39,529 nt of DNA from Stentor coeruleus (GCA_001970955.1 MPUH01000699.1:1-39529); one strand, 5' to 3'. Positions 1 to 9,736 are shown, numbered from the stretch's first letter. Notes: generated from the sequence alone by a model not told the origin. Numbers and translations are program-made.

Positions 1-96
1 ATTATATAATAAAGTTATAGTTTCTAATAATAGAAGTAATACTGTGAAAGATAATAAATTTATGTGTTGATATTCAATTTATTTTGTATTTTCTAA

Positions 97-531
97 ATCA
101 TATTCCATGCACTTCATATTAGAGCCATTACAATCTTAACTTAAATAATATATAGATAGGACTGCATAGATCATCAAACTCAAATCTAACCCGAAAATCC
201 TAATATCACACAAAACATCCTAATTTCTTCATTCACCCCAAAAACTTTGTGCTCAATTTTCCTCAAATCACNCATATTTATTTTGCATTCAACACAAAAC
301 ATCCTAATTTCTTCATTCACCCCAAAAACTTTGTGCTCAATTTTCCTCAAATCACNATCATATTCCATGCACTTCATATTAGAGCCATTACAATCTTAAC
401 TTAAATAATATATAGATAGGACTGCATAGATCATCAAACTCAAATCTAACCCGAAAATCCTAATATCACACAAAACATCCTAATTTCTTCATTCACCCCA
501 AAAACTTTGTGCTCAATTTTCCTCAAATCAC
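97..531. repeat. Direct repeats flanking single Ns (likely assembly overlap)
   Basis: A 175-nt block at 97-271 recurs without visible change at 357-531, and a 63-nt part of it (209-271) recurs at 293-355. The copies are separated by single Ns at 272 and 356. Identical copies joined by one N are best explained as contig ends that overlap but were not merged, not as a biological repeat. The short reading frame that crosses these Ns on the minus strand is therefore not a gene. The rest of 1-642 is AT-rich and G-poor on the plus strand, and I see no other feature in it. Confidence 0.85.
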
Positions 532-642
532 TCCATGAAAAATTTTTTTTCCTAAAAACCCAATCAACCTCTCATACTTTTTGCATCCATCCTAATCCAC
601 CTCATTGCCTATTTCCTCCAAATCTAAATATCTAATAATAAA

Positions 643-2250
643 ATGTTCCAAAATTCTGGTGGCCTGCAAAGTCTCCTGAAAGACGGAGCTAGACATTACT
701 CAGGTGTAGAAGAAGCTATGCTTAAGAACATCGAAGCCTGTAAGCAGCTTTCAACAATAACCCGTACATCCTTAGGTCCATATGGTCTGAACAAAATGGT
801 CGTAAACAATCTTGAAAAGCTTTTTGTGACAACAGATGCGGCAACAATAATGAAAGAACTTGATGTACATCATCCAGCAGCAAGGCTAATAGTAATGGCA
901 GCAAAGCTTCAAGAGACTGAAGTAGGCGATGGGACAAACCTCGTTGTAATTCTCGCGGGTGAGCTTTTAAGAATGGCAGAAGAGCTTATTCAAACAGGTC
1001 TTCATCCAAGTGATATAATAACAGGTTATGAGAAAGCATCAAAATATGTTGATTCAATACTTCATGAACTTGAGGTGTTTAGAGTTACAATTCAATCAGA
1101 TAAAAATCAAGTGGTAAAAGCTTTAACTCCAGTGATAGCAAGTAAAGTTTATGGTTATGAAAACCATTTAGCATCTTGTGTGGCTGATGCGTGTATAATA
1201 GTCACTGATTCAGGGCAAAGATTTGATTTAGAAAATGTTAGGGTAGTAAAAATACAAGGTGGGGTTTTAGATCAGACTCAGACTTATAGAGGAATGGTTA
1301 TTCCAAGACCTGCTGAAGGGACTGTTAAACATGTAAAAAATGCTAAAGTTGCTGTTTATAACTGTCCTTTAGATCCACAACAATCAGATACTAAAGGTAC
1401 GGTGCTTATAAAAACAGCTACTGAACTTAAAAACTACTCAAGAGGTGAAGAGGAAATAGCTCAAAAACTTGTTGAAGATATACATGCTGCTGGAATCCAA
1501 GTATTAGTTCTTGGTGGGTCAGTCTCAGAAATTGTCATGCACTTTTTAGAACTTAAAAGCATAATGGTCGTTAAAATCAACTCCAAATTTGAACTTAGAA
1601 GAGTTGCCAGAATGCTTGGAGCAATTGCCGTAGTTAGACTTGGTGCACCTATAGCTGAAGAAATTGGCTTTGCTGATGAAGTATCAAGTGAAGAAATCAG
1701 TAGCACTAAAGTGACGATTTTCAGAAGAGAAAGCGAAACTTCTAAAGTTGCTACTATTGTTATTAGAGCTTCTACACAAAATGTTATGGATGATACTGAA
1801 CGTGCTATTGATGATGCTTTGAATACTTTTAGATCATTGACTAAAGATCAGAGGTTTGTCCCTGGAGCTGGAGCTTGTGAGGCTGAGATTGCTAAAAGGG
1901 TTAAAGCTTATGCTATGAGTAATCCTGGATTAGATCAATATGCTGTGTTAAGATATGGACAAGTTTTTGAGATTATTCCTAAAACATTAGCTGAAACTTC
2001 AGGATCTGATCCTAATTATATTTTACCAAAAATTTATGCTGAGAATAATTTCAAGGTTGGGGTTGATGTGGAAAATGGACAGGTTAAGGATATGTCTGAA
2101 GAAGTTGTCGATCATTTAGTGACGAAACAGTGGGCGATTAAACTTGCAAGTGATGTGGCATTGACTGTTTTAAGGATTGATCAGATTATTATGGCTAAAC
2201 CTGCAGGAGGGCCAAATCTTAATAAGAAACCAGTGATGGAGGACGATTAG
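643..2250 (+). CDS. CCT8: T-complex protein 1 subunit theta (CCT8)
   Basis: This is a group II chaperonin subunit. In the family it sits at the theta position of the eight-membered CCT/TRiC ring and folds cytosolic actin, tubulin and other clients with ATP. The 535-residue length is typical. Visible group II landmarks are the nucleotide-binding TSLGPYGLNK stretch (about 42-51), GDGTN (95-99), and the VPGAGACEAEIA equatorial segment near residue 407. The N-terminal FQNSGGLQSLLKDGARHYSG stretch fits theta rather than other paralogues. The ATG lies in an A-rich context (AATAATAAAATG) like several other genes here. The frame is continuous with no intron and ends in TAG. The 100 nt upstream are strongly G-poor, as at other 5' flanks in the window. 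Confidence 0.97.
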   Translation: MFQNSGGLQSLLKDGARHYSGVEEAMLKNIEACKQLSTITRTSLGPYGLNKMVVNNLEKLFVTTDAATIMKELDVHHPAARLIVMAAKLQETEVGDGTNLVVILAGELLRMAEELIQTGLHPSDIITGYEKASKYVDSILHELEVFRVTIQSDKNQVVKALTPVIASKVYGYENHLASCVADACIIVTDSGQRFDLENVRVVKIQGGVLDQTQTYRGMVIPRPAEGTVKHVKNAKVAVYNCPLDPQQSDTKGTVLIKTATELKNYSRGEEEIAQKLVEDIHAAGIQVLVLGGSVSEIVMHFLELKSIMVVKINSKFELRRVARMLGAIAVVRLGAPIAEEIGFADEVSSEEISSTKVTIFRRESETSKVATIVIRASTQNVMDDTERAIDDALNTFRSLTKDQRFVPGAGACEAEIAKRVKAYAMSNPGLDQYAVLRYGQVFEIIPKTLAETSGSDPNYILPKIYAENNFKVGVDVENGQVKDMSEEVVDHLVTKQWAIKLASDVALTVLRIDQIIMAKPAGGPNLNKKPVMEDD

Positions 2251-2410
2251 ATAATAATTTTAGAGAGTTTTATAAATTGGCTTGGATTTGGCTTTTGAAT
2301 GAAGATGCACTTTAAGATAGGAATAAACGTGATTTTTTTAGGAGTTTTGAAGAAAGTTAGAGATAAATAAGAATGGTTTATGAGGAAGATATTGTGATGT
2401 TTATAATAAT

Positions 2411-3007
2411 ATGGAATTCTCAGAAGAAGATCGAATCAAACAGATCATGATGCAGCCTATGATGTCAAATGGGACCATTCCACAGCCAAAACCCGGTCCA
2501 AACTACACTTGTCATCGATGTGGAGAAAGAGGTCACTTCATAAAATTCTGCCCAACAAATGGTAATCCAAATTACGATCAAACATCTCGAAGATCAAAGC
2601 GCCCATCAGGTATCCCAACAACATTTCTCCAAGTTGTCCACAGTGTTGATGACAAAGAAAAAGATTCTCTTCTTGAGCTTTCTTCAGGACAATATGCACG
2701 AAGAGTAGAAGATCATGAAGATTTTAAGCAGGCTATGAAGAAAAATGTTAAAAAAATCCCAGATGAACTCACATGTAAAACTTGTCATAATGCTCCACGT
2801 TTAGCTGTTATGACAAGATGTTGTAATTATTCATTTTGTTTTGAATGTATTAGTCCTTTACTTATATCAGGTCAATATCAATGTCCTTGTTGTCATGCAC
2901 AAAAACAAAATGTTCATTCACTTATACCTAATGAACGGATTCGGGATATTGTTATTGCAATACAAAACGGAACTTTTAAACCTTATGATTCTAATCTTAT
3001 ATCGTAA
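2411..3007 (+). CDS. RBBP6/Mpe1-like zinc-knuckle and RING/U-box protein without DWNN domain
   Basis: A 198-residue protein with a CCHC zinc knuckle at 34-47 (C34, C37, H42, C47) and a Cys-rich RING/U-box-type domain at about 117-165 containing CKTC, CCNYSFCFEC and CPCC. The linker with a STGIP-like segment (PSGIPTTFLQ) and the SEEDRIKQIM start match the middle of RBBP6/Mpe1, a subunit of the pre-mRNA cleavage and polyadenylation factor with ubiquitin-ligase character. Family members normally begin with a ubiquitin-like DWNN domain of about 80 residues. Only 160 nt separate this gene from CCT8 and they hold no such coding sequence, so this copy appears to start at the linker. It has no intron and ends in TAA. 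The family call is strong; the role in 3'-end processing is inferred. Confidence 0.85.
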   Translation: MEFSEEDRIKQIMMQPMMSNGTIPQPKPGPNYTCHRCGERGHFIKFCPTNGNPNYDQTSRRSKRPSGIPTTFLQVVHSVDDKEKDSLLELSSGQYARRVEDHEDFKQAMKKNVKKIPDELTCKTCHNAPRLAVMTRCCNYSFCFECISPLLISGQYQCPCCHAQKQNVHSLIPNERIRDIVIAIQNGTFKPYDSNLIS

Positions 3008-3529
3008 TATTCATTTGTGTATATTTTAATGCTTTTACTATGTAAATTAGTTATTTTATCCATTTTCTAATATTTTTTTCTAAGATTCATGAAAACATAA
3101 AATCCTTAGTGTTGTGTTATATAAACTATATATCCAATTCTAACAGCTCATATACAATCCTTACTTCATAGTTAAAATTTTGTAAAATATCAAAAACTCT
3201 TCCACGACCTTCTCTTCATCCAACCATCACATTTTCTTTTCCAACTTTCCTAACTATCGCAATAACCTCACAAATCATTATCCAAATTCTCCAATCATTT
3301 AAAATCACCCAATCCATCATCAACAAAACCACACAATTTTTTTCCTTTTCCCCTCATACCAGCATCTCCAACCCAAACTTCAAAAACCTTCTCATACATC
3401 ATATCTATCATCTTCAGATTCATTTCCATTCTTACTTTATCTTCCAACTTAGAATTTTCTAGATTTTTCTAAATTCAAGTTTTCTGACCAGATCTAAACT
3501 TTTAAAGAAAGGAACTAAATATTACTAAC
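3008..3529. other. Intergenic region between convergent genes
   Basis: No ORF, tRNA or recognisable ncRNA was found. The plus strand from about 3180 to 3430 is almost free of G: my count for 3241-3300 is 19 C and 1 G. This is the 3' flank of the minus-strand CHCHD2-like gene and follows the strand-skew pattern described in the findings. Confidence 0.6.
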
Positions 3530-3925
3530 TTAAAACTGACCCTTGCATTGTTTAAATAAGTCAAGGTAGCTTTGGCATTGGCTAATATCATTCTTGCTAA
3601 ACTGCAGGCAATTCATAAAATTCTGGTTTTCCTGGAAGCAGGGTTCGTTGATAGTCTGAGGTGCTGACTGTGGTGCCGCTTCATTATGTCCACTGCCACT
3701 ACCAGTTCCCATAATTCCTCTTACAGCTTGATGGGCTACTTCACTACCAGCTCCAAAAGCCATTCCTTGCATTAAAGTTCCTCCGAGACCACTCATCATT
3801 CCTGGCCTTTGTTGTGTTTGAGGTGGGGGAGCCTGATGGGAAGGCGCTGCTGCTGTTCTTGTTGACCTTGATGGTCCTGGACTTGGACTTGATCTTCTAA
3901 ATCCTCCGCCGCTTCTTCTAGCCAT
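3530..3925 (-). CDS. CHCHD2/CHCHD10/MIX17-like twin CX9C protein
   Basis: A 131-residue protein with a basic, Ser/Pro-rich N-terminus, a Gly-rich hydrophobic middle (MMSGLGGTLMQGMAFGAGSE) and a C-terminal CHCH domain. The cysteines are C96-x9-C106 and C117-x9-C127, the twin CX9C arrangement oxidised by the Mia40 pathway. The order basic N-terminus, Gly-rich segment, CHCH is that of CHCHD2/CHCHD10 and yeast Mix17, which are mitochondrial intermembrane-space proteins linked to respiratory-chain and cristae function. The ATG at 3925 is the only sensible start, and the ORF ends in TAA. The flank upstream of the ATG, read on the plus strand, is G-rich and C-free (19 G and 0 C at 4081-4140). Mitochondrial location is inferred from the family. 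Confidence 0.9.
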   Translation of the reverse strand: MARRSGGGFRRSSPSPGPSRSTRTAAAPSHQAPPPQTQQRPGMMSGLGGTLMQGMAFGAGSEVAHQAVRGIMGTGSGSGHNEAAPQSAPQTINEPCFQENQNFMNCLQFSKNDISQCQSYLDLFKQCKGQF

Positions 3926-4955
3926 ATTTATTAACCATGATTTTAGTTCCCTTTCATATGCATATAAAATTGTAATTATAATTTATGGTAATTTGAATTG
4001 AGATTATTATGGTAGTTTAAGAATTTTATAAAGATTTTAGTTGAATCTTGAAAGGTTGGAAATTGGGTTTTTGATATTAGGTTATGGAGTTGAAGTGATG
4101 TGAAAGAAAGAGAGGAAAAAATTGAAGTGAGATTTTTTGAATTGGTTTGGATTATGGTTTTTGAGAAATGGGGGAGTTTGTTATGAATTTATGTGTATTG
4201 ACTGTTTAGGAATAGTTTTTTTAGTTTAAATTATTATGACTGGAAAATATACAACTCTTATGATGTAGTTTTTGGATTGTGATAAAGAATAAAATTTGGG
4301 TGTTGTGATAAGTTTGTATTTAGGAAATTAGATTTGATGTCCTTTAATTGATAAGTCTTACTGTACATTGGAGGAAAACTTTTTGTTAATTTTAGAAGTT
4401 AATGATTGAATTGAACTTTATGTGCACTTTAAGTTAAGCTTTAAGGTATTATTTTATTTAAATTCAACTCTGAAAGACTAGGATATTTTCTTGAATAATG
4501 ATATATAATAATAAAATCAAGAATAATTTTTGTCATAACTTGATATCTTAATATTAAATTAATATCTTAATATTATCCTAAATAATATAAACTACAATCA
4601 TATTTTAGCATATGATAAATGAACTGATTTTTCTGTATAAAATATAAAATAAGATAATAAACTACTTTATCAGCAATTAATCTTCAAACATAAATAAAAC
4701 AAATTAGAAATTAATTCTATAGCATTAACTGCATACATAAGTTTTGATTATTAAATTCAATAATAATTTTTATAGCTAAGAATCTAAGATTGTATTATCC
4801 TATATCATAGACAAATAGTTTTAAACACTACATTCACTAAATATACAATTATAATCCTGAGTAATAAAAAATTCCAATATATTAAACCATAAATTATTAC
4901 ATAAAAATTATTTAAAAAGTAATCTATCTACTCTATAATATTTATCTAGAATTCA
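3926..4955. other. Intergenic, no gene seen
   Basis: The first 400 nt are C-poor and G-rich on the plus strand (upstream flank of the minus-strand CHCHD2-like gene). The remainder is plain AT-rich sequence with scattered stops in all frames. No RNA gene or repeat was recognised. Confidence 0.55.
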
Positions 4956-5279
4956 TTATAAAATTATTATTTTTTTCACAACTCTATCCACTTTAAGCCC
5001 TGAATACGAATGCATATTTTTACGTAGTTTACTTTTTATAATAGAAATCTTTGAAGCTTTTGGTGGAGTTTGTGCATTTATAAATCTAAGTAAAAGTTTT
5101 GAAGGTTTTGGTCCTTGATTATACACTGGAACCAAGTTAGGGCATGATGCGTGTTTTTCAGTTTGTTTTATTGTTTGGAATTGGTTATTTTTTTTCTGAA
5201 TTGGCAATTTCAATATGATAAAATCATCTGAGATTTTTCTATTAGATGCAGTCTTGGTTGTATGAAGAGTCAAATCCAT
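4956..5279 (-). CDS. Small basic hypothetical protein
   Basis: A 107-residue ORF rich in Lys and Ser, with segments such as ASCPNLVPVYNQGPKPSK and a very hydrophobic C-terminal tail (VVKKIIIL). I do not recognise a family. Two points support a real gene: base composition is richer in G+C than the surrounding sequence, and the 5' flank (5341-5400) has 12 G and 0 C on the plus strand, the pattern seen upstream of other minus-strand genes here. It starts at an ATG preceded by AT-rich sequence and ends in TAA. No TM segment, signal peptide or intron is evident. Confidence 0.55.
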   Translation of the reverse strand: MDLTLHTTKTASNRKISDDFIILKLPIQKKNNQFQTIKQTEKHASCPNLVPVYNQGPKPSKLLLRFINAQTPPKASKISIIKSKLRKNMHSYSGLKVDRVVKKIIIL

Positions 5280-6123
5280 ATTTATTAAAATATTATTAAG
5301 ACGTCAATAAAAAAAGATATAAAATATAAGGAAGAGTTTATAAATATGAATATTATATGATAAATTATAGATTAGGTAGAGTGGAATATATGTGATGATT
5401 TTATGAAAATGTGATTTAAAGGACTTTAGGATTTTTAAATAGTTTTATGGATTATGTAACGACATAAATTAAGAGGGAATATATTATGGAAGGGATGCTT
5501 TTAAATTATGATGAATTATTTGATATTTAAAAGTGCATATGTAATTTTGTGCATAATTAAGTATTGATAAATGTATAAAGATATTGAGATTTAATATTAT
5601 TTAAAGTTGGATTTAGGATAGGATTGTGTTTTAGAGTATTTTATTAATTAATTTTCCCAGTTTTGATAACTTTGAAATATTAGAAAATAGTGATAGACCA
5701 GATAGTTGTTTTTTTATTGTTACAATTATTAATCAACTTTAAAATATTTAAGCATATCCTTCATGAACTTCATTTACTCCTTCATATTAACTCTGAAAAA
5801 AATCATAATATATTTTTTAGCAAATTTTCTCTCTCATAAATTTCAGCTTGTTTAAGTTAATATCTTAATTCTCCATTAAGAATATAAAGTAATTTTTTTT
5901 AGAAACAGCTTCAACTTATTTAATAATAATAACATATTTTAAGTGTTTGAAATTTATAATATTCATAGCTATTATATATAAATAATTATCAGAAATTTGT
6001 ATATATAAATATCACAGTATTTTACTGCAAAAGGCAGAAGTTATCATTTTTAGTAATAATTTTCTTTTAATAGCATTTAATAATTCTCTTAAAATAACTA
6101 ACTATAAAATATTTCCTTAATCA
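5280..6123. other. Intergenic, no gene seen
   Basis: AT-rich spacer of about 840 nt between two minus-strand genes. The part near 5280-5480 is C-poor on the plus strand; the rest is mixed. No ORF with coding character, tRNA or structured RNA was found. Confidence 0.55.
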
Positions 6124-7947
6124 CTATTCACTTTTTTCACTCTCAATTTTATCAATAACTCTCAATGCACTTTTTTCAAATAGTNCAATTTTATCAATAA
6201 CTCTCAATGCACTTTTTTCAAATAGTTCACTCACTCCTTCACCAGTCTTTGCATTAATTTTGAAAAACAGTAAATGATGGTTTCTAGCAAAATCTTCTCC
6301 TTCAGAGCTTTCAACTTGTCTCTGTTCATCACATTTCTCATGCTCTACCAAACATTTAACACAACCCTCAGGAGTATATTTTTCAACTTCTTTAATCCAA
6401 TCTTCTAAATTCGCAAAAGATTTTCTATTTGAATTGTCATAAAAAATCAGAATGCATTGAGCTCCCTTATAATAAGAAACTTGTAGAGTTTTATATCTTT
6501 CTTCCCCAAAAGTATCCCATATTTCCAATTTAGCAACCTTATTCTCTATATTTATTGTTTTTATTCTAGGGTGAGTATGATTAACAAGATTGTAAAATTC
6601 ATTAAAAACATCATCAAAATATCTTAAAACAAGTGAGCTTTTACCAGTCCAAGCATCACCTATTGTTATTATTTTTATCAAATACTCTCCATTTGATTTA
6701 ATTTTTTCATTTACCTTATTTTCTTCTTCATTTTCTCCTTTAATTTTTTTTTCTTTTTCCATAGCTAATAAATTCTTAGTAATAACACTATATTTAGGTC
6801 TAATGAAATCAGGGAAATTTATTATCATTTCAGATATTCTAAAAAAAGGTGTATTTATTTCATATCCACTTTTAGCATTAACTCTAAAAAATTCCAGTTC
6901 GTAATTGTTAGCAAACTCTTGGGCTTCATGTTCACTTACCTGTCTTTCAGAATTTTCGAATTCATTTTCTAATAATACTACTCTAGTTTTATCCAAAGCA
7001 AACTTTTCAACTTCATTAAGCCAATGAGTAACATTTTCAAAACTTTTATAATTGTTTGAGTTATATACTACAAATATACAACTAGTTCCTTTATAATAAG
7101 ATGATATTAATGCCTTAAAACGTTCTTGTCCTGCAGTATCCCATATTTGCAATTTAACTATTTTGTCGTTTATATCAATAGATCTGATTTTAAAGTCAAC
7201 TCCAATAGTTGGAATGTATTTTTCATCAAAGAGATTATCACTAAAACGTAAAAGTATGCAACTCTTCCCAGTTCCAGAATCTCCAATAAGCAAAATTTTA
7301 AACAGATGATCATATTCTTTACGTTCAGATAAAGCATTTGATTTTTTTTCTATCACTTTAACAGGCGCATTACTATTTTTAATTTCTGAGGAAATGTTTT
7401 TATGTTCTTCAATATCTGCCCATGTAACATCATTTCCTTCTATATATCTAATTGAGTTAGAGTATAAAATTTCAATATTAGTCCCAGTTTTAGCATTTAC
7501 ACTTATTAATGGTAATTCAAGTGTTTTTATATTTTCATATGCTTCTTTTTTACTTACTTTTCTAATACTACCTTTAAACTCATTCTCAACTATAACAATT
7601 TTAATATTTGCATTTGAGTCACCTCTTACAATTTTTACCCAGTCTGATAATTTTTCAAATGATATTCTGTCTGATGGATTGTATACAATAAATACACAAT
7701 GAGCTCCTTTTAAGTATAAGTTTAGTAATGGTATAACTTTTTCTTTCCCTGATGAGTCCCATAATTGCAACTTATAATTAGTATTATCAAGATGCAAATT
7801 TTTCATCCTAAAGTCAACACATAAAGATGTAAAAAAGTTTGAGTTTGAGGTTTTATCAGTGGAATTTTGCATGAGAAGTGTCTTACCAGTCTTTGGGCTG
7901 CCTATAAAAACGAATTTTAATAGTTTTTTTTTCATTTGAGTTTCCAT
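6124..7947 (-). CDS. Triple Rab-like GTPase-domain protein with degenerate G4 motifs
   Basis: One uninterrupted ORF carries three small-GTPase domains in tandem. P-loops: GSPKTGKT at 16-23, GDSGTGKS at 222-229, GDAWTGKS starting at 430. G3 motifs: WDSSGKE, WDTAGQER (perfect Rab form) and WDTFGEER. Domain 2 also has the Rab switch-I stretch IPTIGVDF and YYKG. G5 is present in all three (NAKTG, NAKSG, NAKTG). The guanine-specifying NKxD motif is changed in every domain (ENEFKG, ENEFEN, EHEKCD), so base specificity is doubtful. There is no C-terminal prenylation Cys; the protein ends ESEKSE. About 14 residues near the C-terminus (before and after X) are duplicated across the N at 6185, an assembly artefact; the collapsed protein is about 593 residues. 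Best guess is a Rab-derived multi-domain protein in vesicle or cortical traffic; the role is unknown. Confidence 0.88.
   Translation of the reverse strand: METQMKKKLLKFVFIGSPKTGKTLLMQNSTDKTSNSNFFTSLCVDFRMKNLHLDNTNYKLQLWDSSGKEKVIPLLNLYLKGAHCVFIVYNPSDRISFEKLSDWVKIVRGDSNANIKIVIVENEFKGSIRKVSKKEAYENIKTLELPLISVNAKTGTNIEILYSNSIRYIEGNDVTWADIEEHKNISSEIKNSNAPVKVIEKKSNALSERKEYDHLFKILLIGDSGTGKSCILLRFSDNLFDEKYIPTIGVDFKIRSIDINDKIVKLQIWDTAGQERFKALISSYYKGTSCIFVVYNSNNYKSFENVTHWLNEVEKFALDKTRVVLLENEFENSERQVSEHEAQEFANNYELEFFRVNAKSGYEINTPFFRISEMIINFPDFIRPKYSVITKNLLAMEKEKKIKGENEEENKVNEKIKSNGEYLIKIITIGDAWTGKSSLVLRYFDDVFNEFYNLVNHTHPRIKTINIENKVAKLEIWDTFGEERYKTLQVSYYKGAQCILIFYDNSNRKSFANLEDWIKEVEKYTPEGCVKCLVEHEKCDEQRQVESSEGEDFARNHHLLFFKINAKTGEGVSELFEKSALRVIDKIXLFEKSALRVIDKIESEKSE
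6144..6226. repeat. 41-nt direct repeat around single N
   Basis: 6144-6184 and 6186-6226 are identical and separated by N at 6185. Repeat plus N is 42 nt, so the triple-GTPase ORF stays in frame whether or not the copies are merged. Interpreted as an unmerged contig overlap. Confidence 0.85.
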
Positions 7948-8255
7948 GGACTATATTTTTTATAATGCAAATTATTGAAATAAGTTTATAAAATATAAAT
8001 AAGCTAAGTGATTAAAAGATGTAATCATAGATAAAAAATATTTTTTTTGTATATTGAGCAAAGGCTTATAAAAATTGTTAGAATTTATGGGCAAATAATT
8101 TTCATAATCCTCTTGATGAATTTCATATTTAATAAATTTTCCCTAAGTCCAAAAAATACAAATCAAATGTAATCATAAAAAAAAAATCCTAGTAGCCTAA
8201 TAATATTACTTAAAACTCATAAAAGGTAAATATTTCTCAAACACCTGAGACAGAT
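7948..8255. other. Intergenic, no gene seen
   Basis: Spacer of 308 nt between two minus-strand genes. G exceeds C on the plus strand near the start of the GTPase gene, and C exceeds G near the end of the next gene. Nothing else was recognised. Confidence 0.5.
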
Positions 8256-8735
8256 TCAACCGTTTTTCAGCTTTAAGGCTAGTTGTTTTATTTTCTGAAA
8301 CCGATTTGGGTTTTTTTTTTCAAGCTTCTTTTTAGTTGAAGGCTTTAAATGAATTGAACTTTTTTTTGTCTTACTATTGGGAGAAAATGATTTAAATATA
8401 TCATTTTTCTCTATAGAATGTAAACGCCGCGAAATATTTTTTTTACCTGAAGCGCTTCTATTTTTCTTTGTAATTTTAGCTTTTTGATTAGTATCTATCT
8501 TTTTATTATGTGCACTTGTATTATTAGCTCTTGTTGAATCGTTTCTTTTAAGGGTGATTGAGTCAAATGATGGAAGTCTCATAACTGGCGATTTTGCCTC
8601 AGAATGGCGCCTTTGTTTTTGTACTTCAAGTAACCTTGAAAATAAATCTTGGTATTCGAAATGTACACCGTAAATATTTTCAACATGCTCTTCTTTCTTT
8701 TTATGCTTTTTTGCTGATGAGCTTTTTTTGTTCAT
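8256..8735 (-). CDS. Basic low-complexity hypothetical protein
   Basis: A 159-residue protein dominated by Lys, Ser and Asn, with one more ordered segment near residues 20-45 (YGVHFEYQDLFSRLLEVQKQRR) that looks amphipathic-helical. The remainder resembles disordered basic proteins of ciliate cortex or chromatin, but I do not recognise a family. It starts at the first ATG and ends in TGA. Translation past this TGA soon meets further stops and loses coding character, so TGA acts as a true stop here. This matters for the code assignment of the window. It is divergent from the membrane-protein gene at 9134. Confidence 0.65.
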   Translation of the reverse strand: MNKKSSSAKKHKKKEEHVENIYGVHFEYQDLFSRLLEVQKQRRHSEAKSPVMRLPSFDSITLKRNDSTRANNTSAHNKKIDTNQKAKITKKNRSASGKKNISRRLHSIEKNDIFKSFSPNSKTKKSSIHLKPSTKKKLEKKNPNRFQKIKQLALKLKNG

Positions 8736-9133
8736 ATATTATTATGGGAAAAGAATAAAATTATTGTAAAATTATAGTAATTTATAATATGCGGCATTTG
8801 AGAATCTGTGAGATTATGTTTAAGACTTGAGAGGTTGATTAGAAATAAAAATTAAATATGCTTTTTGGTATTATAAAGATTTTATGCTCAAAAACTAAAA
8901 TCGAAATTCTAAACCTCCTCCGTTCCTCTTATTTTAGTCAAAGAGAAGAATGTAATCTTCTATCCAAACACAAAAATTTTCATTTCTAAATTGTATAAAA
9001 CAGTAATTTACCTAGATTTAGCATGCTCTTTATATAAACCCCTTTAATAAAATGAAANTACCTAGATTTAGCATGCTCTTTATATAAACCCCTTTAATAA
9101 AATGAAATTTATTAAAGCAAGATATTCAAGATA
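8736..9133. other. Divergent promoter region with duplicated 49-nt block
   Basis: This lies between divergent genes. The plus strand is G-rich up to about 8880 and then becomes C-rich, switching at the middle as expected for two diverging 5' flanks. A 49-nt block (9009-9057) is repeated at 9059-9107 with N at 9058, a probable assembly overlap. No promoter motif can be assigned with confidence. Confidence 0.6.
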
Positions 9134-9736
9134 ATGACTAATAATAAAATGTTCCATAGAATAATAAGGGCTTTTATTTTTAAACCTACAACACCGTTAG
9201 AGTTTATAAATAAAAAAGCCCTTATAATAAAAAGCGATGATACAGAAATGACACTGAAGCTATATTTTACAGCATTTAGTGTAATTCCTGGACTTATGCT
9301 ATACCGACTTATATCAAATCACTCATCAATGGGTTGGTTTAACTTTTTAGTAAGTATTGGAGTTTTTACAGGGACAACATCAATTTCAAAAACATGCCTC
9401 AATGGATTATCAAATTTGGTTATAGAAATGAGTCTTTTTGATGATGGCAAAAGTATCGAGGTCACAACTTTCCTAATTGGCAAAAAAAAACATATAATCC
9501 AAATTAAAGATATTATTAACCCAGAAGAAAATTTAGAGACAAAATTGAAAATGCAATATTTTAATCTTTGGGCTTTGGAGACTAACAAAGGTAAATCCTT
9601 CTATATTATGCCTGACTCTATTGCATATCAAAAAAGTATATTGAAAGAGATTTTAAAAGGGCAAGAAATTGATGTTTCAGCAAGTAATAAAGACAAAGAA
9701 GACAATGAAGACAAAGATGATGTTATTGATATTTAA
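9134..9736 (+). CDS. Two-helix membrane protein, possibly TMEM186/TMEM70-like
   Basis: A 200-residue protein with two hydrophobic segments at about 45-62 (LYFTAFSVIPGLMLYRLI) and 69-86 (WFNFLVSIGVFTGTTSIS), then a soluble region containing MSLFDDGKSIEVTTFL, and an acidic tail (DKEDNEDKDDVIDI). Two closely spaced helices followed by a beta-rich segment recall the TMEM70/TMEM186/TMEM223 mitochondrial inner-membrane proteins, but the match is by architecture only. An alternative start is Met6 (MFHRII), also in an AATAAAATG context. The TAA stop overlaps the stop of the convergent gene by sharing TTAA at 9733-9736. It is well supported as a gene, weakly supported in function. Confidence 0.7.
   Translation: MTNNKMFHRIIRAFIFKPTTPLEFINKKALIIKSDDTEMTLKLYFTAFSVIPGLMLYRLISNHSSMGWFNFLVSIGVFTGTTSISKTCLNGLSNLVIEMSLFDDGKSIEVTTFLIGKKKHIIQIKDIINPEENLETKLKMQYFNLWALETNKGKSFYIMPDSIAYQKSILKEILKGQEIDVSASNKDKEDNEDKDDVIDI

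Noticed and set aside
186..377. 63-residue minus-strand ORF at the left edge
   Set aside because: It reads through two Ns and consists of repeated copies of the same segment; an artefact of unmerged contig ends.
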